DNA of 64,000 nt from Haliotis asinina (Eukaryota > Mollusca > Gastropoda > Lepetellida > Haliotidae), in the NCBI RefSeq assembly GCF_037392515.1, contig NC_090295.1, forward strand, positions 16,697,001-16,761,000, in the 5' to 3' direction. Shown piece by piece: positions 17,439-29,300 of the stretch. The notes beneath the pieces were generated by a model. It had not been told where the DNA came from. It did no database searches and saw only the letters and a list, made by a program, of their open reading frames with translations. Numbering within the stretch: the stretch's first letter is position 1; each line of letters starts with the position of its first letter. The translations under genes and the position numbers were made by a program.

Positions 17439-17580
17439 GCATAGTAATTACCGCCAACTTTTTGGTAGTAGGGGTAATAGTAGCAAGAGCTAATGACCCA
17501 ACCAAAGCCTTATTTACTAAATAAGGCTTTGTAGAGACATTTCTTGAAAGTGGTCCAGAACCCCTATTCCCTATACTACT
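17238..17580 (-). repeat. Right Polinton terminal inverted repeat
   Basis: Reverse complement of 3316-3658. It matches the inner, not the outer, left copy at the positions where those two differ. It is single copy at this end, and the 27-bp palindrome is at 17504-17530. Confidence 0.94.
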
Positions 17581-17585
17581 CATGA
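17581..17585 (+). repeat. Right target-site duplication (CATGA)
   Basis: Matches 3102-3106. It lies immediately outside the outermost base of the right TIR. Confidence 0.65.
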
Positions 17586-17586
17586 T

Positions 17587-17964
17587 GATGCTTTCAGGAA
17601 ATGATTCAAATCCAGTTAAAGTTCCAACAAAATAGCCCACTGTTTACTACAAACACCCTCTATACAAATGTCCCATGACTAAATGGAAAACAAAATATGT
17701 TCAAAATTGGCATGTCCCTTTATTGGGGATGTTTGTTTTGATGGGTGGTGTGAAAGAATTTGTAAAGGTAAAGGTAAAATGTCCCTGAAAACGTGGGAAA
17801 GTGCCGGAAAGTTTTTTTTTAAATTTTTGTTATATATTAATTTTACTGAGGGAAATTTTGAAAGAAAGATTCAAATGGTCACTCCTTAAAAAAATCGATG
17901 AATGTATGTTCAAATTTCAAACATTTTATTTTATTCTTTTTGTAGTTTCTATTCTTAGTTACCA
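17587..17964. other. Non-coding right flank of the Polinton
   Basis: AT-rich, no gene or repeat recognised. Confidence 0.5.
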
Positions 17965-18341
17965 TTAAAGGTCACATGCAGTCAAGAAATCAAACATAAT
18001 CACTTATTCATGATATATAAAATGTATTGTTGATGAAGAAAACACAAATAAACAAAATTATAAGGATATAATGGCAAATCAAAAGGACAGTATTTTGTAC
18101 TTGGGTTTACCTTCCTGGAAACGAAGCAGCCGTAATACCAAATCCAGCGTAAGCCGAGTGTGTGCTCAGGTGTAACAAAGCCTTTTCATTTTCCACTGGT
18201 TCATCTGCTGATGCGCTTAGCCGGTTTATAAGCCTAATAGGTGTTAATTTCAAATTGCATGTTGGGTTTTTTTTTTGTTGAAAGATACCAAAAGATATCA
18301 GAATCTGCAAAGTTGAGTTTTACGTTGCATGTGACCTTTAA
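17965..18341. mobile_element. TTAA-flanked MITE (piggyBac- or Kolobok-like)
   Basis: Begins TTAAAGGTCACATGCA and ends in its exact complement, so 12-bp inverted termini (AGGTCACATGCA) sit between TTAA duplications. The interior has no coding capacity. A related, longer copy lies at 38401-39522, sharing both ends and internal blocks such as ATCAAACATAAT and CACTTATTCATGA. Confidence 0.85.
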
Positions 18342-18487
18342 GTGAGTGAGTAACCTTTTATGCTGCTTTTAGCAAAATTCCAGCAAGGTCACATGAAATA
18401 GAATTCACGTATTGTTCCGATGTTGGGAATTGAACACAGGTCTTCTATGCAGTAGGTGAATACTTAAACCACTAAGCTACCACACCT
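18342..18487 (-). repeat. SINE family B, directly abutting the MITE
   Basis: Reverse orientation: GTGAGTGAG tail first, and AACCACTAAGCTACCACACC (complement of the tRNA-like head) last. Heavily diverged. Confidence 0.7.
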
Positions 18488-18609
18488 TTGAAGCAACAGC
18501 TGTTAGCCGATAGGTAGTGCATAAATCAAATATTTGCTCTCAGATCAGAAGTTTTAAACTTGGGAAATGGTTTGTAACATCAGGGTCGAGATAATTTTAG
18601 ACACATCTC

Positions 18610-20515
18610 ACTTTTTAAGCCCCCAGCATGTAATGCAGGAGGATATAGTCGACGACTCATCTGTCCATCTGTCCGTCCATAATCATTTTGTTTCCGGAGC
18701 ATAACTAAGAAACCGTTCAATATTTTTAGACCAAACTTGATAGATATAGTAATCTCACCCTATGGTTGTGCCTTTTGCTATTTACAGATTTTTGGCATTT
18801 ATATATTTTTTTTTTTTCCATGGAACATTTCGGTGTTAGTCTTATGGTGGGGTGGGCTTCATTTCCAGAGCAGAACTCAAAAAACGTTCAAAGTTTTTCT
18901 GCAAAACGTGGTTGATATATCAGTCAGAAGTTGAAGTGGTGCCTTTTGCTATGTACAGGTTTTTGTGATTTATTATTTTCTCGGTTTCCATGGAAACATT
19001 TTGGACCTAGTCTGAAAAGTGAAAGGTGTGTCTCATTTCCAGAGCAGAACTCAAAAACTTCTTAATATCTGTTAGTAAGACTTTCTAGATGTGTGTGGCA
19101 GACCCCAGAGTGGTGCCTTTTGATTTTTAAAGGTTTTTATGATGTATGATTTTCTTGGTTTCCATGGAAATGTTTCGGACTTAGTCTAAAAATAGAGGGG
19201 TGGTCTTCGTTCCCAGAGCACAACTCAAAAACCGTTTCATATCTTTCAGCAGATCTTGGCAGATATATGAAATTGTGACTTTGCTGGTTACAGATATATG
19301 GCATTTATAATTTTCATGAATTCCATGGAAACTATTCAAACTTAGTCTAAAAAACAATGAGTAACTCTCAGATTATTTGTCCTTTCAAACATGTAGGGGC
19401 TAGGGGAATATGTCATCTTCTGATGACTCTTCTTTCCGGAGCATAACTCAAAAATCGTTCAATATTTTTAGACCAAACTTGATAGATATAGTAATCTCAG
19501 CCTATGGTTATGCCTTTTGCTATTTACAGATTTTTGGCATTTATATAATTTTTGTTTTTCCATGGAACATTTTGGTGTTAGTCTAATGGTGGGGTGGGCT
19601 TCATTTCCGGAGCAGAACTCAAAAACCGTTCCATATTTTTCTGCAAAACTTGATAGATATATCAGTCAGAAGTTGAAGTGGTGCCTTTTGCTATTTACAT
19701 GTTTTTGTGATTTATTATTTTCTCGGTTTTCATGGAAACATTTCGGACTTACTCTCAAAATGGAGGGATGGACCTTGTTTCCAGAGCAGAACTCAAAACT
19801 TGGTAGATGTATGAAACGGAACCTATAGTGGTGCCTTTTGCTATTTCCAGGTTTTTGTGATTTATCATTTTCTCAGTTTCCATGGAAACATTTTTGACTT
19901 ACTCTCAAAATTGAGAGGTGCGTTTCGTTTCTGGAACAGAACTAAAAAAATGTTAAATATTTTTCTGCAAAACTTGGGAGATATATCAGTCAGAAGCTGA
20001 AGTGGTGCCTTTTGCTATGTACAGGTTTTTGTGATTTATTATTTTATCGGTTTCCATGGAAACGTTTCAGACTTCTCAAAATGGAGGGATGGGCTTCGTT
20101 TCCGGAGCAGAACTCAAAACCCATTCAATATTTTCCTGCAAAACTTGGTAGATATATCAATCAGAACCTATAGTGGTGCCTTTTGCTATGTATAGGATCT
20201 TGTGATGTATTATTTTCTTGGTTTCCATGGAAACGTTTCGGACTTAGTCTCAAAATGGAGGAGTGGTCTTCGTTCCCAGAGGACAACTCGAAAACCATTT
20301 CATATCTTTCAACAGTTCTTGGCAGATATGTGAGACAAATCTTGAAATTGTGACTTTGCTGGTTACAGATATATGGCATTTATAATTTTCATGAATTCCA
20401 TGGAAACAATTCAAACTTAGTCTAAAAAACAATGAGTAACTCTCAGATTATTTGTCCTTTCAAACATGTGGAGGCCTTGGGGATATGTCATCTTCTGATG
20501 ACTGTTTTTTTTTTT
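18610..20515. repeat. Tandem field of ~150-176-bp units in two blocks
   Basis: About ten units, each with AGAACTCAAAAACCGTTCA, GGTGCCTTTTGCTAT and TTTCCATGGAAACATTTCGG in order. Both blocks end in the same distinct unit (GACTTTGCTGGTTACAG ... AACTCTCAGATTATTTGTCC, near 19353 and 20429), so a composite of several units was itself duplicated. Diverged relatives lie at 29574-30010. Confidence 0.85.
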
Positions 20516-20934
20516 TTGTCAGGTATATTGAAACTATTACAGGTTTTATGCAAAATGGAAATATGTGTCTTGAATGCCCCGAAAGTACAGTCTTATAAGG
20601 TGCTTACATATGTTCATTGCACCAAGTTCATGACAAGAATTTCAGTTTCAGCTGAAACTTAAAAGACATCAAGAATTTCAGTATTTTGCGAATGTTCTCA
20701 GCACAGATACAAACACCATTTCATTGGGACCCTCCTGTTTCTTGAATGAAAGGACCCATGGAATTAGATATTTGGGGTACTGAGCAGGACAAAAGTATCT
20801 TTAAAATTTGCTAGTATTCCAGTGGCACATGTATGTAAATCACCTGCCATGGTAATTTTTCCAATGTACCAGTAGAATACATTGATACAACATCATGGTG
20901 ACTATTCAAGTACTGACATCATCAGTTGTTCACT

Positions 20935-21065
20935 GGTCACGAGGGGTACATACATTGATGTACCTTCTATGTTCCTTTATGTTCCTTGAGCCAGAAGGGC
21001 GAGTGGGACATATACTCACATAAAGGGTACATCAACCCATGGGCCCCAGGAGCCCAGTGAACAAC
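20935..21065. mobile_element. Small foldback element
   Basis: GTTGTTCACTGG at the left and its complement near 21053-21065, with further inverted blocks inside (GGGGTACATACATTGATGTACC against GGGTACATCAACCC). About 130 bp, no coding capacity. Confidence 0.55.
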
Positions 21066-21785
21066 GTGATTATCTTGTTGTACACCTCAATGTTAATTTT
21101 GAATTGTTTGAAGCATGGGTAAAAATCTATTTGTAGCCATCGCTAGATTTTGCAGAAAAATCAATTTTATAGCCATCTCCCTTCGATGGATTTGAATTCA
21201 GTAAAACGCACAAAACAAAAGTAATTTCTGTACATCATACATGATTCAATGTTAATTGTTATTCATGCCAAAGAATTAATAACACAAAACCAAATGAGTG
21301 TATCAATCCAAGTGGGATACCTAGAAATGTTACTTGTAAACAAGGTACATTGCAAATAATAGAAGAGCACTCAGGCATTCAGAAAGTGACATTTATGTGT
21401 GAAGTAAGATAATATGTAATAATACACTGTATGTGAGTTAAAGAACAATAATAATAATACCTATTAGATTCAAAATCTAGGAACTAAGAAAAGTAACTCT
21501 GAATTACTTTCTGATCAAAATGAATGGAAACCAGTCAATAAACGAAAGAAAATGTTGATAGTTTCTTGTTGATTATATACATGATACACCAGTTGATACA
21601 CAAATTTGCTTGCTTGACACTAAACTGGGTTATTTCCCCCTTATTCTTGGCCCTTTTGTTTGTAGATGAGAGACATATGTTTACATGAATGTGTGTCTGT
21701 AGCTGTGTGTGCTAGCTGGGCCGTATGTAAACAAATTCCAGATGCTGACAGTTTGTTGAAGCTTCTCTGTCTCCATTTGTTGCAG
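21066..21785. other. Non-coding sequence before the first visible PLEKHM2 exon
   Basis: AT-rich. The missing first coding exon of PLEKHM2 should lie in or upstream of this stretch, but I cannot identify it. The last bases form the polypyrimidine tract and TTGTTGCAG acceptor. Confidence 0.5.
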
Positions 21786-24700
21786 ATTCAGGAGTACCAG
21801 TTTTATAGTGGACAGGAAAGCAGTATCACCCTGACTAACTCTGATTGGCAGTGTCACAAGCTATGCGAACATCTGGATCATGCCCTCCTGCATGGGTAAG
21901 AATTACTTATGATGGATTTTTTAAACTGTTTTAACACTCTTGAGCCATGTTTTTAACCATGAGCCATGTTAAACATTGGATTTTAGCCATGTTTTTAAAT
22001 GTTAAACATTGGACATAACCAATGATGATCCATTTTAGAATTAATTAGTCTCCAGTAACCAATGAGGCGATTAATGGAATCAGATGGTCAGTCTCACTAA
22101 CTTGGGTTACACATGTCATCGTATCCCTTTTGTGTGGATGTGGAATGCTCATGCTGTTGGTCACTGGGTTGTATGGTCCAGACTCGATTATTAACAGACC
22201 ACCACTTTATAGCTGGAACATTGCTGAGTGTGGCGTGAAACAAGAACAAAAAATATAGTAGGTTTGGTAGATAATTTTGTTCGCTTCGCATGCATTTGTT
22301 TTCTTTTATCCCCCCATTTGCTGATATTTTGAGGGATCAAAATTATTGTCTCAACTTTCTTCAGTTGGACAAGAAGATAGTGTGTGATTCTGGCAGAGAT
22401 GAGTCATTTTGTTGACATTTCAATGATCAGCCAGGGTTTTACCTCGGCTCACAAGCATGGGGGTCCCTAAAGCCACCAATTATTACTTTTAGGGTCCTTG
22501 CAGGCAATGTGATTGTCCTGTAAAGTTACAGTGTACAGAACTGTACATTTTGAATTGGTGATCATGTGAACTGATGGGTGAAATGATGAATGTAACTGTT
22601 CTAAAAGAGAAATAAACACTTAACAAAGTCATAGATGTGTTGTGGGTACAATGAATAATATAGTGCTCCCCTCTGGACCCAGTGGATTGTTTTCTGTCTC
22701 TTTTGCTCAATTCCGAACCCACTGGATTGTTTTTCTGTCTCTTTTTCCTACATTTGTGCATATTGGCTACACATTTGCATGTTGCATAAAACCCTAATCA
22801 GCAAAATCAGTCTTTCTTAAACTTATTCTAAATTATACAGTTACACTATATTAGGATTATCCATAGCAAAAATGCCAGATTTAAATGGTTTTTTTTGTTT
22901 CATGCAGCCCATATTTATCTTACAATGCTGTTGAAGTGGTCTAATAATGAAAAAAGTAATATCCCAGGAGCAGGATAACAATTTTTCAAACTATAAAAAT
23001 TAATAATGCGACTTGTTTGAGTCTGTGGGAATTGAGAAGTGTCTATTATTACTCTGGTAAACAGATTTTGGTGTGTCATGAATTTATGTGGTTAACATGT
23101 CATGATGTTCAGTTTTGCTTTTTCAGTACAGTTTATGAAATTACATGACAATTCTGCTTCTGACTCAACAGTGTCATGTTTCTAGGTTGCGCCATGTCAC
23201 CCATGGTTACTGGAGGATGGTGAATGAGTTTACCAGAAAAAATGCCATAAAGGATATCGAGAGAATCCAGAATGTCACAACAGATCTCGGTAGAGGTAAA
23301 TGTTTAAGCTTTTCACCGGCTCTCTTCATCAGTGTGGATGCGATAGACTTTGCCATTTTAATCCTGTTGGTTTAATGTTATGGCGGGGCAGGTAGGAATT
23401 TTGGAGACAGGTAACGAGGAAGCATTGATGGACACAGGTGGCTGTCTGCTCTGAGATACCATTGTTATGATTGAAATTAAGCATGACAGTCAAAGGGTCA
23501 CAACCAATCATTAGACTAACACTCCCTGAATGTATTATATAAACACCAATGATACTGAATTTGAAAAGATGCCTCAGCAAGAATGAAGATTTTTATGGTT
23601 ATCAACTTCTTTATTATGAGAACACAATGTTTCGGAGTTAATGCTTACTCCTTCATCAGATGTTCATCAGATGAAGGAGTAAGCATTAACTCCGAAACAT
23701 TGTGTTCTCGTAATAAAGAAGTTTTTTGCGAAAAAATGACTTAAGCTCGCAAAAATATCATGACGCAATTTGCTGATAGAATGCAATGAATAATCAGCAA
23801 ACAACCTGTCCTATCTTCGCTTTACTATTCACCACTTCATATAAATTAACAATAGCTCTAGACAATACACATATTAAGCAATGACAACAATGCGAAGAAT
23901 GACTAATTACTGGCATTACTCGTACTCACATGTCACATGTCAAACAATGGATACCTGAACAAAAGTCACTCAATGAGTAAGTCTGATACTCCAGACAGGC
24001 GCCAACCATGCAACACACATTTCTTGGAGACTGTTTGAAAGGCTGAGACCATCCAGCGGGCTTGGATAGCTTTCATGACACTTATCTGGAGAGCAACAGC
24101 TTCGCTGACACTGACTAAACTGGTCCTTAATCAGTGCCAATTTATTAGAGTCATACCATTTAATTTAATCCCTTTGAACTGTTTTAAGCTTAAATGGCCT
24201 ATGCAGCAAGTGTTGTTTTTAGGAAAACATCACTGATTGCATACATGCGGAAGTACTCCACTAAATGGTGTGCAAGAGTAGCGGCAAACTTTAATATGTG
24301 ATTGGATTTACTTCAGATAATTCTTTCAGGTGCAAGTAAGCTTTGAAACTTTCATTTTAACTATGTTTTGAGAATTAGGCAAGTCGCAAAAATATCGTGA
24401 TGCAAAAACGTCTGTTCGTCGCCACTCGCAAAAATATCATGACACAAAAATTTTGTGATTTACAGTATATCCTAATTGTATCAAAGTCAGGGTTAATCTC
24501 TGTGGTTGAGTACTGAATGACAGTGAAGTAGATCATTATGTCCTAAGTGTATCACAGTCTGGCCTGATCTTCATGGTTGAGTATGGGATGATAGTGAAGT
24601 AGATCATTATGTCCTAAGTGTATCACAGTCTGGCCTGATCTTCATGTTTGAGTATGGGATGATAGTGAAGTAGATCATTATGTCCTAAGTGTATCACAGT

Positions 24701-26333
24701 CTGGCCTGATCTTCATGGTTGAGTATGGGATGATAGTGAAGTAGATCATTATGTCCTAAGTGTATCACAGTCTGGCCTGATCTTCATGGTTGAGTATGGG
24801 ATGATAGTGAAGTAGATCATTATGTCCTAAGTGTATCACAGTCTGGCCTGATCTTCATGTTTGAGTATGGGATGATAGTGAAGTAGATCATTATGTCCTA
24901 AGTGTATCACAGTCTGGCCTGATCTTCATGTTTGAGTATGGGATGATAGTGAAGTAGATCATTATGTCCTAAGTGTATCACAGTCTGGCCTGATCTTCAT
25001 GGTTGAGTATGGGATGATAGTGAAGTAGATCATTATGTCCTAAGTGTATCACAGTCTGGCCTGATCTTCATGGTTGAGTATGGGATGATAGTGAAGTAGA
25101 TCATTATGTCCTAAGTGTATCACAGTCTGGCCTGATCTTCATGGTTGAGTATGGGATGATAGTGAAGTAGATCATTATGTCCTAAGTGTATCACAGTCTG
25201 GCCTGATCTTCATGGTTGAGTATGGGATGATAGTGAAGTAGATCATTATGTACTAATTATATCACAGTCAGGGTTGATCTTTATGGTTGAATTTTGTGTG
25301 ATGGTGAAGCAGATCATTTGATCATAATTCTTTCACAGTCAGGGTTGATCTTTGTGGTTGACTGTTCAATAACAGTAAAGCAGATCATGTGTTTATTGTA
25401 TCACAGACAAGGTTGATCTTTGTGGTTGAGTATTGAATGACAGTGTAATAGATCATGTGCTTATTGTATCACAGACAGGGTTGACCTTTGTGGTTGAGTA
25501 TTGTATGACAATGAAGCAGATGATTATGTCATAATTGTCTCACAGTTGGAGTTGATCTTCATGGTTGAGTATGACATGATTATGGTCCAGGTCATTGCAT
25601 CATCAACATATAACCATGATAACTTATGCAAGTTGTCTGGAGTTGGGACTTGAGGAGGGGGATAGGAGATCTTCACATCTGTGTGTTGTATGACAGGGAC
25701 GCAGATCATTATGTCCTAATTGTCTGTGTCACAGGGAGTCTTGACCTTCCTTGTTGTGCATTGTATGATCAAGTTCATTGCATCCTCATTAACTTTACAA
25801 CAGGAAGAGCATGGATCTTCATGGCCCTGAATGAAAACCTCCTAGAAAGTTACCTCAAATGCATTGCAGACAACTCCAAGTTTGTCAAGAAATTCTACGT
25901 GAAGGAGGCACTTGTTCTTGACGATCAGGTCAGTTTGACTTGCTGTATATGTTTCGTTGAAAAGTGTGTAAAAAACTGATATTAGTGATCCCTTTGATTT
26001 CATTTGACTGAAATTTACCGGATACCCTTGAAACTGCATTCCATTCAGTTCTGTATGCCTTGACACTCAAGAACAACAGGATTTTGTAACATTTATAGCA
26101 TGGCTTCATTTTCTTTCGTTCAGCACACCCCAGTTGTATTCATTAACCAGATGTGCTGAATGCTTTGCTAGTTTGTGTAGAGTATTTAGAAGTGTTGACT
26201 CTGGTTGGCTGATTTGAAACTACATGTAAAATGTCTTCAAAGAATGAATCAGATCTTCCTGCTGTTTCAGAGAATGAATCTGTTGTTGACCTTGACATCT
26301 GGGCTTGAGATGGTCTGTTTTCAACTGGAATGT
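21786..26333 (+). CDS. PLEKHM2: PLEKHM2 exons encoding the RUN domain
   Basis: Four exons: 21786-21895, 23186-23295, 25804-25928 and 26271-26333. Donors are GTAAG, GTAAA, GTCAG and GTAAG. Phases 2, 1, 0 and 0 link them into one frame. The RUN fold is what binds GTP-loaded ARL8 in the known protein. The third intron-exon border follows the 71-bp repeat array. Confidence 0.92.
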
Positions 26334-29300
26334 GTAAGTACTGACCGTGGGATATATAGAGAGCGAGTGAGTCATATTGTGTGTATGAAATGAGCATCAT
26401 AAAAGAATCCATATTTCCCACGCGAGAGCATATCTGTATCACATTTGTACTATGTGATCAAGTTAATTTTTCACTTCCTGTCTTTCTTGGAAATTGGAGT
26501 GATTCAGTCTCAGTGTAAATGGAGTTCTATCCCACCTGCTTCACCTATTAAAGATACTGAAAGATTGTACTTCTTGTTGGGCTTTTGTGAAGTAGTCCAA
26601 TGGATAAAGTGTTCATCCATCACACTGAAGACCCACGTTCAAACCCCACATGGGTACAACGTGTGAAGTCCATTTCTAGTGTTTCCTCTCCCATGATATT
26701 GCTGGAATATTTCTAAAAGAAGCATAAAGCTAAACTCACTCACTGGTATGTCAGACTGTGTCGTAGCTCAATAAAACCAGTATCAGTATGGGTGAGGATA
26801 AGCAAACACATGCATACATATTTTGCTTTATAATAATCTATAGCGTGACAATGTACCTCGTTTTGCCTCACCGTACTGATATTAAACAGCAGTCTGGATG
26901 GTTTCTCCACAGGATGTGCCATACCTAGACCTGAGCACGTACCCACCACGTAGTCGCTCCCTATCGAGGGAGAAGTCTCAAGAAGAGGATAAAGTTTCAA
27001 TTCACAGCATGGAGAGTATTGCCTCACGGAGGAGCGTCTCTGGGGTTGAGGTGAGTGTTTGCCTGGAATGAAGTGAACGTCTCAGGGAACTGATTCTGAG
27101 AAGTATCTATGCGGTAACGGTGGTTGTTTGTAAGAGAATAGCTGCATGTGTGCATTGTCTCTCTTAGAGCAAATTTGTTTGAGATGGATGTCTGTCTGAG
27201 ATGACCCTTCATTGGTGTGACTCTGAAAGGAACTTTGGTTGGCATGGATGTCTCTCTGAGAGGAAGTTTGGTTGACATGGGTGTCTCTCTGAGAGAAAAC
27301 TTGGTTGACATGGGTGTCTCTCTGAAAAGAGCCCTGTTTGAGATGTCTGTCTTTCTGAAAGTAACATTGTTTGAGATGGATGTCTAGCAGGAACATTGAT
27401 TGAGATGGGCATCTCTCTGAAAGGAACATTGGTTGAGATGGGTTTCTCTCTGAGAGGAGCGTGGTTAAGGTGTGTGTCTCTTGGAGTGGAGCCGTTGTTG
27501 AGATATGTGTCTCTTTGAGAGGAGCCTGGTTCAGGTATGTGTCTTTCCGAGAGGAGCCGTGGGTGAGATGTGTGTTTGTTTTAGAGAGGCACCCTGTTTG
27601 AGACAAGAATCTTTTCATTTTAGTGAGTGTTTCACAGAGAGGACTTTTGTGTCTGTCTGAGAATGGACTCATTAATAGTGAGAATTTGAGAAATGACTCA
27701 CATTCAGGTCAGCTTCTTGTTAAGTTAAATGACCAGTAGTTTCAGTTTTTTGTTGTTGTTTTTTTAAAAAAGTATCTTTGAAGAATATAAAACACAGAAA
27801 TATTTCAGCTCAGCAACTATTTGTATTTCAGATGCTAGCTTCCACTCCTGAGTCTAATAAGGTCTTGACTGACAGTGATTCAGGCAGTATCACCAGCTTC
27901 GAAACAAATGGCGTTATGGAAAGTTCAGTAGCAGGATCAGTCTCTTTAGACTCTGGATGCCATGTTGACACCAACAGTATTATGTCGAAACACATATGCC
28001 CATCCACTACTGACAATGTGTCGACATCTAGTCATGGGTCAGGGTCAGAGGTTGAGCCAAGATTTCGTCGAATTGAGACAATAATTAGTGTTGAAGAGGA
28101 CATTGATCAGATTGAAACTGAGCTGAAGGTCATAAGGGTCAAATCAAAAGGTCAAAAGGTCAAGGGCAAGAAACCGAAACGTGCTTCAAAAGTTGTAGAA
28201 ATTCCTCCCATGAAGGAAGAAGTTGATAGGTTTCCTGCAGAGATATCTCAGTCACCAAATATTGAGTTTGTTGAAGCTTCCATACTTAGTTCTTTCAAAG
28301 ATGTGTTTAACGGTCATAATGAAGAGTTAACTTCAGAAACTGATCCTTCAAAAGTAAACATGAATGCAGAAACTTCACATCAAAGAAGGAGGTCTCCAGG
28401 AGACGGACATGAGGACAATCGTGTCATCAAGGAGACAAGCAAATTAGAACAATCAAAGGGAGATAATTCTAATAAAAGTGATCATGTAGACAACAGAGTT
28501 GTCTCACCTTCTGGCTCAAATCATGAGTCCGAATCAGAAATCATTCCAAATCAAGAAAATCATTCATCTGTTCAACTCTGTGATAACACTGAGAATTCTG
28601 TGTCAGAAAAGTGTGACTTTGCGCATAGTAAACGCAAGATTGAGTCAGACAGTAGCTTCGAACAAGCAGCTCTTTTACGAGAGAGTAAAAAGCATCATCA
28701 GTTGTCAGAAAAATGTACCAAGAGTGCTGAATTGGAACCAACAGGGTCACTGGACAGTGCAATTGTATTTTCATCAGTGTCTGTCAAAAATAAGGAGCAA
28801 GAGAGCCCAAGTACCAGTGAAAAATATTTTGTGGGTTTCCATGAAGACGAGGATTTTTACAAAGTGAGGCAGATGGAAGAGGTCAGTAATTCAGAAACCG
28901 ACTATTCTGCTAAGAGGCAGGACTACGTAGACTTCATTGTCGGGAATTCAGATGAATTAAAAGGGGATGAGGTGACAGAGAGTGAGCTGGAATCCTCTAC
29001 AGTAGAACTTGATGACCTGGAGTGTGAAGAAAAGGACTACAGTGTTGAGTAAGATGAAGTTTTGTATTCAGATTATTTGAGTCAGTGAGTGAGTATAGTA
29101 AGCACAGCTACTAGCAATATTCCAGCAATATCACTGCAGGAGACACCAGAAATGGGCTTCACACATTGTACCTATGTGGGGAATGGAACCTGGGTCGTCT
29201 GTGTGACGAGTGAGTGCTTTAACCATAACCATCAGATTCTTTGACTATCGTTATGTTGTGTTACATGATAAGAAACAATAATGTCCTCTGAGTGAAGTCT

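Larger units (their letters stand above)
3107..17580. mobile_element. Polinton/Maverick virus-like transposon, nearly intact
   Basis: A 14.5-kb element bounded by inverted termini (AGTAGTATAG at the left, its complement at the right). The gene set is the Polinton signature: retrovirus-type integrase, protein-primed family B DNA polymerase, A32-like packaging ATPase and a jelly-roll-capsid type protein, plus about ten small genes, packed with little spacing and no introns. Codon and GC composition is visibly richer in GC than the AT-rich host flanks. Two lesions are seen (integrase frameshift; stop plus frameshift in a small gene). Otherwise the frames are open and the two TIRs differ by about two bases by eye, so insertion looks recent. 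No adenain/Ulp1-type protease is seen. Confidence 0.95.

Noticed and set aside
27082..27672. 196-codon antisense frame
   Set aside because: Made of the ~30-bp intronic minisatellite, with no start or splice context.
29049..29052. End of a gene at the TAA after the large linker exon
   Set aside because: A perfect GTAAGA donor overlaps the stop, and the next exon continues the PLEKHM2 protein in phase.
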